A DNA stretch of 31,038 bases from Actinomycetes bacterium (GCA_021811865.1 JAKAQB010000046.1:1-31038); one strand, 5' to 3'. Positions 6,972 through 15,633 are shown, counted from the first letter of the stretch. Translations and numbers: made by a program. Notes: generated from the letters alone by a model not told the origin.

Positions 6972-8738
6972 ATGGTCTTCATCGCGTGGACGCCAGTTGG
7001 CCAGCGAGCGAGGGAAATCGCTGAAGCTCTCGGTGGGAACGCTTTCGTGGTGTACCTGCCTCGCCTCGACCGAAGGAGCCTCGCGCCCCTCCGGTACCTG
7101 ATAAGTGGCGTGCGTACCGCTGGCTACCTCATGCGGCAGCGACCCCGGGTGGTGATCGCCACGAATCCCCCGATCATCCCTGGTCTGCTCGCGTGGATGT
7201 ACGGCACGCTGAGCGGCGCAACGGTTCTCCTCGATGACCACCCGGCTGCGTTCGGTGCCCAGAACGACGCCGTGTCGGAGAGACTTCAACGGCAACACCG
7301 GTGGCTGGCATCCCGGGTGACCGCCTGCCTCGTGACGGCGCCTGAGTGGGTTCAACAGCTGGAGACTTGGGGCGCGACAGGCCTTGTTTTTCATGAGTCA
7401 CCACCGGCATGGCAGGTGCCGCCACCTCGACGTCTGACCGGTCGTCCGCGGGTGCTGTTCGTAGGGACGTTCGGCGGTGATGAGCCGGTGGAGGAGGTCG
7501 TCGCAGCGGCGAGGCTCCGGCCGAGCATGGAAATCCGGGTGACCGGGCGACTTTCTCGCTGCCCGAAAGGGTTGATCCGGACTGCCCCAGAGAACGTGCG
7601 CTTCATCGGCTTCCTGTCGCAGGAGGGTTACGTTCGTGAGCTGGGCGCGGCAGACATCGTCGTGACCTTGAGTACAGAGCCGACGTCGGTGATGAGAGCA
7701 GCCTACGAGGCTGTCTACGCCGAGCGTCCTCTCGTAGTGAGCGACTGGCCCGCTCTTCGCGAGCTCTTTCCCTCAGCCGTCCACACCGCCAACACGGCTG
7801 CTGCACTCGCGACGGCGCTCGATCGGGCCTCCGAAGGACATGCCGTCCTCTGTGCGGCAGCCAAGACAGCTCGCGAAGCGCAGCTCGGTCGGATGGCTCG
7901 CCAGCTCGAAGAGCTTCAAGCGTTGCTGCGCGAGGATCACCGAACTAATGACCAACACGCTCAAGATGGAGTCAGCGAGTGCGCAGGCGAAGGCAAGGCT
8001 CCGCTCACCGTAACTCGACTCGGTCTGCCGAGCACCTTCACCAGCTGGCCAGCGCTCGAGGCGTGGGCCAAGAGCCGCCTCGTCGCTGGGCGTGGTGGCT
8101 TGATCCTCACTCTCGCTCCCTACCAGGCTTATCTCGCCATGACCGTGCAGGACTATCGCTCCCGCCTTCGTCGCGCGGACGTCGTGCTGGTGGATGGGAA
8201 CGGCGTCCGGTTTCCCCTGAGGTTTGCTGGGTACGTCACTGGGCCGCGCCTCACAGGGCGGGAACTCGTGGAGCTGACTTTCAACGATCACTTCCTTCCC
8301 GGTTCCAGGGTGGCCGTACTCGGGGGTGCAGAGGAGAGCGGTGCCCGCCTTCACCAGCTCAAACCTTCATGGCTGACTGTGGGGGGTCGCTTCGCCGAGC
8401 GCCCGTCTGACGAGGACGTGGGACGGGTGGTGGCCATCCTCCGCTCCTCGGGCGCGGAGCTGGTGTTCGTGGCGCTTCCGTCGCCGAAGTCGTTTCTCTG
8501 GGCGGAGCGGGTCTTCAATCTTCACCCTGCGCTCTACGCGGTCATCGGAGGGGCGGTCGAGACGGTCACGGGTGTGAAGAACGCTCCACCGGCGCTAGTC
8601 TGCAAGCTCTCGCTCGAATGGGCCTGGCGTCTTGCTCAGGACCCGCGCCTCGCGGGTCGCCTCGCGCGCGGCTCTCTCGCCGTCGCCTACCTGACGATTC
8701 GAGCGGGCCTTCGACGGTTCAGCGCAGCCGATGGCTGA
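6972..8738 (+). CDS. Fused glycosyltransferase: GT4-like plus WecG/TagA/CpsF (GT26)
   Basis: A 588-aa, two-enzyme fusion from ATG 6972 (MVFIAW). Residues about 1-335 look like a GT-B glycosyltransferase: a VVIATNPP strand in the N-terminal Rossmann half, RVLFVGTFGG at the inter-domain hinge, and a C-terminal nucleotide-sugar half. The strict GT4 E-x7-E is not clear. Residues about 345-588 form a complete WecG/TagA/CpsF domain: ADVVLVDGNGV (D408, the conserved aspartate), a TGREL loop, AVLGGAEES, VFVALPSPK, and the final GGAVETVTG...EWAWRL block. TagA/WecG enzymes transfer ManNAc(A)-type sugars to lipid-linked acceptors at the membrane. The fusion could add two consecutive sugars. The gene overlaps the next by 8 bp. 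Confidence 0.85.
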   Translation: MVFIAWTPVGQRAREIAEALGGNAFVVYLPRLDRRSLAPLRYLISGVRTAGYLMRQRPRVVIATNPPIIPGLLAWMYGTLSGATVLLDDHPAAFGAQNDAVSERLQRQHRWLASRVTACLVTAPEWVQQLETWGATGLVFHESPPAWQVPPPRRLTGRPRVLFVGTFGGDEPVEEVVAAARLRPSMEIRVTGRLSRCPKGLIRTAPENVRFIGFLSQEGYVRELGAADIVVTLSTEPTSVMRAAYEAVYAERPLVVSDWPALRELFPSAVHTANTAAALATALDRASEGHAVLCAAAKTAREAQLGRMARQLEELQALLREDHRTNDQHAQDGVSECAGEGKAPLTVTRLGLPSTFTSWPALEAWAKSRLVAGRGGLILTLAPYQAYLAMTVQDYRSRLRRADVVLVDGNGVRFPLRFAGYVTGPRLTGRELVELTFNDHFLPGSRVAVLGGAEESGARLHQLKPSWLTVGGRFAERPSDEDVGRVVAILRSSGAELVFVALPSPKSFLWAERVFNLHPALYAVIGGAVETVTGVKNAPPALVCKLSLEWAWRLAQDPRLAGRLARGSLAVAYLTIRAGLRRFSAADG

Positions 8739-9771
8739 GGAGCTAGCGCGGGTCAGCCCCGCGCTCCCCTCGGTCACCGCCTTGATCGCGACGCACCAGC
8801 GTTGTGGACCTCTCACGGCGTGCCTTCATGCGCTTCTCTCGCAGCCCGGTCTCGCGCAGCTCATCGTCGTGGACGACGGGTCTGAGGATGGCACCTTCGA
8901 GTTCCTCGTCGCGCTGTCCCAGCAGGACGACCGTGTCGTCGCAGAGCGGATCGCGCACGAAGGCAAGGCGGCGGCCCTGGATGTGGGACTTGCACACGTC
9001 CGGTCCGACGTCGTTCTCCTAATCGACGACGACGTCGTAGCCGGGCCGGACCTAGTGCGCGGGCACGCCGAGCGTCACCGCGGACGCTCCGACCTCGTGG
9101 TCGTCGGATACATGCCATGCGTGCGCCGAGCGGCATCCGCTGGTGATCCGTTCCTCACCGACGTCTATGCCCGTGAGTACGAAGCTCACTGCAGCCGCAT
9201 CGAGGTGCAGCCGGAACTCGTGCTTCGCAACCTCTGGGGAGGCAACGTCTCTCTTCGTCAGGAGCACTGCAAGGCAGTCGGCTTTTCTGGGTGGAATCTC
9301 GTGCACGAGGACCAAGACTTCGGCCTACGATGTCTGCGCCGAGGACTTACCGGCGTGTTCGACCGCTCGTTGTACGCCGAGCACCGCCACGAGCGAGATA
9401 TGGCGGCTTTCCTGCGCTCTGCGCGAGCCCAAGGCGTCGCTCGTCCCTACCTTCACTCGCTCCATAGCGATCTCATCCAACCGCTCTCCCGGACACACGC
9501 GTTCGAAGGGCTCGGTCCGCTGAGCTCTGTCCTCGTCCGCGGACTGGGTCGCCAGAGTCTCTATCGCCCGGCCGAGTGGCTGCTGATTCAGGCGGCGCGG
9601 GCTGCCACAGGGACTGGCTTCGATGCCCTGGCCGGCAACATCAAGCGACTGGCGCGGCGGATCGCGCTCCAATCAGGCGTGTCGCTGGCACGGGCAGTTA
9701 GTGCTCGTGCCGGGCCTGAATACCGACTGGACGAGCTCGAACGAATGGCGAAGCAGCGGACTGGGCAGTGA
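8731..9771 (+). CDS. Glycosyltransferase family 2 (GT-A)
   Basis: An inverting GT2 enzyme of 346 aa. The UDP-sugar-binding VDDGSEDGT is at residues 47-55, the DXD-equivalent IDDDV at 98-102, and the catalytic-base region HEDQDFG at 192-198. The rest is basic and amphipathic with no clear transmembrane helix, so it probably acts at the inner membrane face. The ATG lies inside the end of the fusion glycosyltransferase (8-bp overlap), and its TGA overlaps the GTG of the GH5 lipoprotein (GTGA), showing tight translational coupling. The donor sugar cannot be predicted. Confidence 0.9.
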   Translation: MAEELARVSPALPSVTALIATHQRCGPLTACLHALLSQPGLAQLIVVDDGSEDGTFEFLVALSQQDDRVVAERIAHEGKAAALDVGLAHVRSDVVLLIDDDVVAGPDLVRGHAERHRGRSDLVVVGYMPCVRRAASAGDPFLTDVYAREYEAHCSRIEVQPELVLRNLWGGNVSLRQEHCKAVGFSGWNLVHEDQDFGLRCLRRGLTGVFDRSLYAEHRHERDMAAFLRSARAQGVARPYLHSLHSDLIQPLSRTHAFEGLGPLSSVLVRGLGRQSLYRPAEWLLIQAARAATGTGFDALAGNIKRLARRIALQSGVSLARAVSARAGPEYRLDELERMAKQRTGQ

Positions 9772-10904
9772 ACGCTGTGCTGTCACGAGCCGCGTCATCC
9801 GGACGGGCGTTCACGACGGCACGACTACGACTCCCCCTCCCCTCCCTACTCGTCTCCTTCGCGCTGGTGCTCAGCGCGTGTGTCAACGCGTCGGGTGCGT
9901 CGCATGAAGGGCGAGGTAACGGGCAGTTGCTGTCCGTCCAGGGGAACGAGCTGAGGAACGTTCACGGGCACCGATTCGTTTTTCGTGGGGTCGTCGTGTA
10001 CGCGCTGCCGTTCTATTACGACGCCGGAGGGCGCAGCGATCCGACGCTGGAGAGCGTCACGTCGTATGCGTGGACGCACCGCTTCCAGCTGTTCCAAGCG
10101 ATCCGAGCGACCGAGGCGAATGTAGTCCGAATCCCCGTCTCGCTGGCCGTCTACTCCGACAACCGGTACCTGCCAGGTGGTCGCCGAGGCTACCTGCAAC
10201 GTCTGAGTGGGATTGTCGAGGCAGCGAGAGCGGCGGGACTGTACGTGATACTCGTGTGGTGGGACAGCCTGGGGTTCGGCTCGCACCTGCTCGAGGACTT
10301 TCACAGGCTGTTCCCGATGATGTCAGCTGTATACCACCTATTTCGTCACGATAGCAACGTGCTATATGAACCCTATAACGAACCTCACGGCATCACGTGG
10401 GGTCAGTGGCTAGCGGTCATGATCAACACGCTTGCGTTCTGGAGGAAGTCACTTCACTATGGCGGAATATTGATCCTGGATACCACTGGGTACTCGTGGG
10501 ACATCAGCCCGCTGTACCTACGGGCGCTCCTTGATGCTGGAACGTTCCTCCGGAGCCAGCCGAATCTCCTCTTCGCCAATCATCGGTATCCGAACGGCGC
10601 CACCTGTTTCTGCGGCAACAACCGACTGACGTGGCAGCGGCAGGTGGGCCGCTACCTGAACACCCTGCCGATGCTCGGCTCGGAGTACGGCATCTACGAC
10701 GGGCAAGGGCCAGTCAGTGCAAATTGGGGTCGCGGATTCCTAGCCAACCTGGCTCGGAACGATATTCCCAGAGGCCTGAACGGGGCGATCACGTTCGTGT
10801 GGGACTGGGTGGACCCGAACAGCATGACCAACCCAGCTACGCACCAGCTGACGTACTGGGGCCGAGTGGTGGTCTCTCAGTTTCTACGTCGGCATTTCAG
10901 CTGA
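9768..10904 (+). CDS. Glycoside hydrolase family 5 lipoprotein
   Basis: A 378-aa exported GH5 (cellulase/mannanase clan A) enzyme. The basic N-terminus and hydrophobic stretch end in a lipobox LSAC, giving lipid-modified C38 after signal peptidase II. The (beta/alpha)8 barrel has the acid/base glutamate in YNEP (E205) and the nucleophile in GSEYG (E306), both in family context. It is the third gene of a glycosyltransferase operon, so it probably trims, releases or edits the polymer the locus makes, as do hydrolases in other exopolysaccharide loci (alginate, cellulose, Pel). The middle of the gene is unusually AT-rich: the line at 10321-10380 is 26/60 GC. That hints at a different origin. Confidence 0.88.
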   Translation: MNAVLSRAASSGRAFTTARLRLPLPSLLVSFALVLSACVNASGASHEGRGNGQLLSVQGNELRNVHGHRFVFRGVVVYALPFYYDAGGRSDPTLESVTSYAWTHRFQLFQAIRATEANVVRIPVSLAVYSDNRYLPGGRRGYLQRLSGIVEAARAAGLYVILVWWDSLGFGSHLLEDFHRLFPMMSAVYHLFRHDSNVLYEPYNEPHGITWGQWLAVMINTLAFWRKSLHYGGILILDTTGYSWDISPLYLRALLDAGTFLRSQPNLLFANHRYPNGATCFCGNNRLTWQRQVGRYLNTLPMLGSEYGIYDGQGPVSANWGRGFLANLARNDIPRGLNGAITFVWDWVDPNSMTNPATHQLTYWGRVVVSQFLRRHFS

Positions 10905-10989
10905 CCGAGGCGACCGACCGTTACCCGCAGCTAGCGCCCAGCTAGCGCTGAGCAATGAGCCTGGGCCAGACCATGGATGGTCGCCGGGA

Positions 10990-12348
10990 TCACGGCCGCG
11001 GGATCAGCCCTCGTTCGCGTAGAGCCCGTTTACGCCAGGCTGAGACGCCGCCCGCATCGAGCGATGGCCAGTTCATCGCGGCAGACAGGACTCCGACGGC
11101 GATCACCAACGGGTCAGGCATCCCGCCCGAGGTGAGATAGGGAAAGATGAGGCAAACGAGGGCCACAATGGGCGCGAGGACAGCGACTGCGGAACCGAGC
11201 CCTAGGAGGGTCGCCCGGTCCTGTCGAGCGGCGGGCCTTCTCCCGAGGGCTATTCCGGCCCGGCCATGGAGGAACAGCGTGACCAACTCCACGAGAAACA
11301 GCAGGAGGAGCGGGATCCCTCCCGCCATCGCGTACGTGACGTACTGCGACTCCGTGAACGGCCAGCTGACGTAGGTCGGAAGGGCCTGGCCCCAGCCGAG
11401 AACCGGCCGTGCACGAATGGCTGGGAAGTACTGCCCTATCCAGATCTGCAGACGATACGCGATCGTCTGGGGTACCAACGACGAGCTCGTCGTCCCAGCC
11501 GAGGTGCCGAACTCGGTGCCGAGTCGCTTTGACAGAAATTCACCACCGACGACTCCCACCACGACGAGGGCGAGAACGAGCCAGCGAAAGGCCTGACGCC
11601 CTCGACCGGCGAGAACACCGAGGCCGACTGCTCCGATAAGGCAGCCGAACAACGCGGAGAGCTCAGCGGTGAGGATCAATGAGACAGCGGCCATAAGAAG
11701 CAGGGCGCCAAACGCTCTCCGGGACAACGCGACGGGTACATCGAAGAGGAGGCACGCCAGCCCAACGAGCAGGAGGATCATCAGATACCCAGCGAAAGGC
11801 GTCCAATGGTTGAACGGACCCGTCGCTCTCGAGAAGAAGCGGTACTCCCTGCTCTGAAGGATGGTGCTGCCTGTCATGCGGGTGATCAAGCGGTTGACGG
11901 CGCTGACCCTGGCCTGCTGCAGGTAGGCCAGGAGGTCGGTAGGCACGGAGGCGACGAAGAGGACCGCCAGCCCCCGTGCACGCTGTGCAGGCGTCCTCAG
12001 GCCGGCACTCACGGCCCTTAAGAGAAGGAGGAACTGGAAAGGGCCGATCAGCGGGTCGAGCGAGCTCAGGCCACCAAGTGGAGTCCCGAGCTCGTGAGCA
12101 TCGACGAGCCCGATGATGAGCCACCCGCTGCAGAGGATGAGCAGGGCCAGGTCGAACATCCGCCACTTCACGTGCGCACCTGACGGCACGGTAACGAGCA
12201 CGATCACCGCGATGACGCCCGTCAGTGCTTCGGAGATGTTCACCCCGTGGATAGGGAAGCCCTTTTGAAAGCCGGACGTGATCGGGACGATCGCAACGAG
12301 GGTGTAGACGCCGAACGCAGGCGACACAAGGACTGCTAGCAAGAGCAT
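10990..12348 (-). CDS. O-antigen ligase/Wzy polymerase-like membrane protein
   Basis: This is a very hydrophobic protein, at least 452 aa, with about ten predicted membrane helices and a large extracytoplasmic loop containing the GWGQALPTY-type segment of the Wzy_C/O-antigen ligase family. Such enzymes polymerise lipid-linked repeat units or ligate polymer at the outer face of the membrane. The first ATG is at 12348, but the same frame stays open upstream and encodes two more helix-like stretches (GSLLLAAIAG and YGIAALLGAM) without any ATG, GTG or TTG. A CTG at 12535-12537 overlaps the stop of the Wzz-like gene as CTGA and could be the true start, which would add about 63 residues. It is transcribed with that gene. 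Confidence 0.78.
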   Translation of the reverse strand: MLLLAVLVSPAFGVYTLVAIVPITSGFQKGFPIHGVNISEALTGVIAVIVLVTVPSGAHVKWRMFDLALLILCSGWLIIGLVDAHELGTPLGGLSSLDPLIGPFQFLLLLRAVSAGLRTPAQRARGLAVLFVASVPTDLLAYLQQARVSAVNRLITRMTGSTILQSREYRFFSRATGPFNHWTPFAGYLMILLLVGLACLLFDVPVALSRRAFGALLLMAAVSLILTAELSALFGCLIGAVGLGVLAGRGRQAFRWLVLALVVVGVVGGEFLSKRLGTEFGTSAGTTSSSLVPQTIAYRLQIWIGQYFPAIRARPVLGWGQALPTYVSWPFTESQYVTYAMAGGIPLLLLFLVELVTLFLHGRAGIALGRRPAARQDRATLLGLGSAVAVLAPIVALVCLIFPYLTSGGMPDPLVIAVGVLSAAMNWPSLDAGGVSAWRKRALRERGLIPRP

Positions 12349-12533
12349 CGCGCCGAGCAGCGCTGCGATGCCGTATAGGGGTCGGTACGCCGCCGCTCCG
12401 CCTGCGATGGCGGCGAGCAGCAGACTTCCAGTTACGAGGACGGGTGCTTTCAGCGGCCACTCAGCTCGGAGACGCCCGACTGGGGGTCCGTGTACCGCCC
12501 GTGGGCGCTGTGGACCGCCGAGTAGGGCGGCGG

Positions 12534-13607
12534 TCAGCGGGGAACCTCGACGGTTGTGCTCGCGTTGGGATGCCCGAGCGGCTGGCCGGTGACCCTCGAC
12601 GCTCCATCGGCCAGGTCGGCATCTGCGTGGCCACTCGGGTCGCGCGCTGGGAACCAGCGGTGCGGTTCATGATCGAGGAGAAAAGCCACTGACGGGGTCA
12701 TCTCGAGCTCTCGAAGCTGGTGGAGCACCGGTCGAACGCGGCCGGTGGCGACGCGTCGTGCGACAGCCACGACGATGCGCTCGTGCTCGGTCGGAAGGGG
12801 TCCGCCGGACTCAGCGTCGAGCTGCACCCGGCGGACCGCTGTCTCGGGTGCGAACCCACTCTCGAGCTCGTCGACTTGAGTACGACGTGGATTGCCCACG
12901 GAGAGGAGGGCGACCGCCACTCGGTCGTCCGCCGAATGTCGCCACAGATCGGCCATCGATGCCAGCATCTCTCTCGACCCGGTACCCTTCCAGGCTGGGC
13001 ACTCGGAGACCTCGTCGCGGAGATCCGCAAGCTTGTCGATGTGCGGGTCGGCACGGTCCCAGACGATGGCCGCGACGATCCCGATGATGAGCCCGACCGC
13101 TCCACCGAGGGCGAGTCCGCGCTTGAGGGAGGTCGAGGTCCGGGCAGCCACCGAGTCGACGTGGATCGGCTGGAGGGAACCAGGGGCGACGGCGGCCACT
13201 GCAGGTGGATGGCCAGACACGGCCGTCACGAGCGCCCGCAGACCGGCGACGGCACCCCGGGCGGTCGGTGTTGACAGCGTCAGGTTCAAGAGAGAGCTAC
13301 CCGTCTCGACGGTAATACGGAGGTTCTTGATCACCTCGTCCTGCGGGATACCACCTGCCGCCGCGATCAACTGCTCAAGCTGCGTGTCTGCCGGGAGAAC
13401 TACCGAGTACGTAGCAGCGAGGTTGTCGGCTTCGCTGGCTGCGCCGGGACCGTTCGCGCTAAAGCCTGCTGGAACAAGCAGCTCGGCGCTGGCTGAGTAC
13501 GACACTGGAACGGCGTGCTGGATGAGCGCACCGGCACCCACGGCGACGATCAGGCAAGCCAGGATGACCCAGAGCCTTCGACGCAGGAATTCCCCCACCG
13601 CAGTCAT
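12534..13607 (-). CDS. Wzz-like polysaccharide chain-length/co-polymerase protein
   Basis: A 357-aa protein with the Wzz topology: an N-terminal helix at residues 12-30, an extracytoplasmic domain of about 130 residues, and a second helix at 164-183 followed by a cytoplasmic tail. Actinobacterial relatives often carry a BY-kinase ATPase here. In this tail a strand AVALLSVGNPRRT (231-243) stands where a Walker A loop would be, but no GKS/GKT is present, so the tail looks like an inactive kinase relic or a regulatory domain. ATG 13607 is chosen because AGGGGG lies a few bases upstream; GTG 13640 would add 11 residues. It probably sets polymer length together with the adjacent polymerase. Confidence 0.78.
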   Translation of the reverse strand: MTAVGEFLRRRLWVILACLIVAVGAGALIQHAVPVSYSASAELLVPAGFSANGPGAASEADNLAATYSVVLPADTQLEQLIAAAGGIPQDEVIKNLRITVETGSSLLNLTLSTPTARGAVAGLRALVTAVSGHPPAVAAVAPGSLQPIHVDSVAARTSTSLKRGLALGGAVGLIIGIVAAIVWDRADPHIDKLADLRDEVSECPAWKGTGSREMLASMADLWRHSADDRVAVALLSVGNPRRTQVDELESGFAPETAVRRVQLDAESGGPLPTEHERIVVAVARRVATGRVRPVLHQLRELEMTPSVAFLLDHEPHRWFPARDPSGHADADLADGASRVTGQPLGHPNASTTVEVPR

Positions 13608-13671
13608 CGACACCCCCTGGGCTAGCGCCGCCACCGCCACCGTGGCACTCGCCTACGCGCACGGCTGACCG

Positions 13672-13699
13672 AGTGTAACCGAACGACATCCCATCGCAA
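13672..13699 (-). promoter_or_regulatory. Putative promoter of the wzz-like/wzy-like operon
   Basis: On the minus strand, TTGCGA (13694-13699) and TACACT (13672-13677) are spaced by 16 bp. Predicted initiation is near 13665, about 58 nt ahead of the preferred ATG at 13607. The -10 fits well and the -35 is partial. Confidence 0.4.
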
Positions 13700-13731
13700 G
13701 TCGCTGGGAGACGTAAAAAGGCTCACTTCCA

Positions 13732-13747
13732 GTGCTTGATCTAGCAC
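13732..13747. promoter_or_regulatory. Near-perfect 16-bp palindrome, possible operator
   Basis: GTGCTTGATCTAGCAC reads the same on both strands at 14 of 16 positions. It lies between the divergent wzz-like and sugar-transferase genes, and its centre overlaps a possible rightward -35 box (TTGATC 13736-13741, with TATCTT at 13758-13763, 16-bp spacer). The place and symmetry suit a dimeric repressor, but no regulator gene is seen nearby. Confidence 0.35.
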
Positions 13748-13965
13748 AATGAGCGCGTATCTTTAGCCGTAAGGACAATTTTGCGTCGCTCTGCCGCTAG
13801 CACTTTGAGGTAGCAGGAGACGCTGCTCGGCGTTCATGCTGCTGGAACACCGTGACTCCGCCTCCTACCAGCTATACCTCCCCGACCGAGCCGCTGACGC
13901 CCCCTCGCCACCTCCTACCGTCGCCTCGCCATACCCCCACAGGTAACTCCTCAGATACGCGGCAG

Positions 13966-13994
13966 GGGACACATCTGCTTCGCACTGGTATAGT
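13966..13994 (+). promoter_or_regulatory. Extended -10 promoter for the sugar transferase
   Basis: TATAGT (13989-13994) is preceded by the extended -10 TG (13986-13987), and GGGACA (13966-13971) lies 17 bp upstream as a partial -35. Transcription from about 14001 would leave out GTG 13852 and favour ATG 14170 as the real start. Confidence 0.42.
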
Positions 13995-14169
13995 CAGTCA
14001 CTCCGATGGGGATTGGGATGCCTGGGGGCCACTGGTGGCAGAGCAGGCAAGACAGCGGGCGGGCGCTCGACGACGCGCAGGAGAGGAGAACCCTGCTGAC
14101 GCGCGGGCGCGACACGCGCTCTACGGCTCGTCGAATTCCGTTCCACGCGGGCGGGCGCGCCCTCGAGAC

Positions 14170-15633
14170 ATGAATGAGAGACCCGTCGCTCTGCTGCCAG
14201 GTCTCAGCACTGACGTCTCGGACACCCCCCGTGCCCTGCGAGGTGGGGGAGAGAGATCGGCAAAGGCACGTGGGGTGCCCCTTCTGCTGATGGGAGTAGA
14301 TGCCATCGCTCTCGCCATTGCTGAAATCCTTGCCATCTACCTCACGCCGGGGCCGGCAGTGTCGCCCTCATCCCTCGGTGGACTTGTCGTGCTGGTCGCA
14401 CCGTTTCCGTTGTTCGCGGTGCTCTCTCTTGCCGCCAACGGCCTGTACGTGCGGTGGTCCCATCAGTTGCTCACCAACTCTTTCATCGAGTTCCGGAGCA
14501 TCGTCAACTCACTTGCACTGGCTGGGGTCGTGGACCTCGGGTGGCAGGTGCTGTGCTCGCATCATGGGACATCCATCGACCTCGAGCCAATGGTGCTCGT
14601 CGTCGCCGTAGGGCTGGCCATGGTCGCGATCCCGAGCGGTCGCGCGTTGTGTCGGGCTGGTGCACGACGCTCAGGCTCCCGCCATCGCATCCGGGTTCTC
14701 ATCCTCGGAAGTGGCACGGTTGCGAGTCAGCTCGCCCGCTACCTTTCCTGGGACCCGCGCATCACCCTCCTCGGTTGCGTGGACGACGACCCCGCTCCAG
14801 GCCATGAGGTCCTCGGCAGCATCGACGATCTTCCCCGGCTCTGCGAAGACCTCGGGATCGACCAGCTCCTTGTTGGGTTCTCTCGCACCCATCCGGCCTC
14901 AGCGCTCGACCGCCTCAGAACCCTCAGCCCTGATGTCGCGATCTCGATCGTTCCCCGCTACTTCGAGCTCCTCTCGCCGCGGTCCACCGTGCAAGAGTTC
15001 GGGGGGCTTCCGGTGCTAGACCTCAGTCGCGGCAGCCTCAGTGTTACAGCCAGGGTCGCGAAGCGTTGCTTTGACATCATCGGCTCGCTCGTACTCCTCG
15101 GCATCACCGCTCCGATCATGATCTCCGTTGCGGTGGCGGTGAGGGTGACGTCGCCCGGTCCCGTCCTCTTTCGCCAGCAGCGAGTAGGCCGTCGAGAGCG
15201 ACGGTTCGTGATCTTCAAGTTCCGCTCCATGACCGTCGGGAGCGAGGAGCGGCGCGGCACGAGCGACGTTGACGGTCCATTGTTCAAAATGCACTCGGAC
15301 CCGCGGGTCACGCGCGTGGGACGACTGCTCCGTCACGCCAGCATCGACGAGCTCCCGCAGCTCTTCAACGTCCTGAAGGGCGACATGTCCCTCGTCGGAC
15401 CGCGGCCCTTCATTCCGTCGGAGTCGCGACAGATCGTCGGTGCAGGCGCGCGCCGATTCGAGGTTCGGCCCGGGCTGACGGGACTGTGGCAGGTCTCTGG
15501 GCGCAGCAACCTCTCGTTCGACGACCTCGTGAGGCTCGACTACCTTTATGTTGCGTCCTGGTCGTTGTGGTGGGATCTCCGGATTCTCTGGCACACCCCG
15601 AGGGCAGTTCTCAAGGGTCGCGGTGCCTACTGA
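14170..15633 (+). CDS. Polyprenyl-phosphate sugar phosphotransferase (WbaP/PglC-type, polytopic)
   Basis: A 487-aa membrane enzyme that would start repeat-unit synthesis by moving a sugar-1-phosphate onto undecaprenyl phosphate. It has four or five N-terminal helices, a CoA-binding-like Rossmann domain (RVLILGSGTVASQLA), and a C-terminal catalytic domain from residue 298. The catalytic domain opens with a re-entrant hairpin helix (KRCFDIIGSLVLLG). It contains FKFRSM, the catalytic pair D393-E394 in IDELPQL, LVGPRP, RPGLTGLWQVSGR, and the terminal D-x-x-Y segment. ATG 14170 is chosen because the upstream open frame looks non-coding and holds a promoter; no clear Shine-Dalgarno is present. The gene overlaps the following GT4 by 11 bp. 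Confidence 0.92.
   Translation: MNERPVALLPGLSTDVSDTPRALRGGGERSAKARGVPLLLMGVDAIALAIAEILAIYLTPGPAVSPSSLGGLVVLVAPFPLFAVLSLAANGLYVRWSHQLLTNSFIEFRSIVNSLALAGVVDLGWQVLCSHHGTSIDLEPMVLVVAVGLAMVAIPSGRALCRAGARRSGSRHRIRVLILGSGTVASQLARYLSWDPRITLLGCVDDDPAPGHEVLGSIDDLPRLCEDLGIDQLLVGFSRTHPASALDRLRTLSPDVAISIVPRYFELLSPRSTVQEFGGLPVLDLSRGSLSVTARVAKRCFDIIGSLVLLGITAPIMISVAVAVRVTSPGPVLFRQQRVGRRERRFVIFKFRSMTVGSEERRGTSDVDGPLFKMHSDPRVTRVGRLLRHASIDELPQLFNVLKGDMSLVGPRPFIPSESRQIVGAGARRFEVRPGLTGLWQVSGRSNLSFDDLVRLDYLYVASWSLWWDLRILWHTPRAVLKGRGAY

Larger units (their letters stand above)
13608..14169. other. 560-bp divergent intergenic region with promoters
   Basis: Between the wzz-like gene and the chosen start of the sugar transferase lie the two divergent promoters, a palindrome and an extended -10 promoter, all listed separately. 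A rightward frame is open from GTG 13852 and joins the sugar transferase, but its third-position bases are mixed and the product is Pro/Thr/Arg-rich with no domain. I read it as untranslated leader. Confidence 0.5.
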
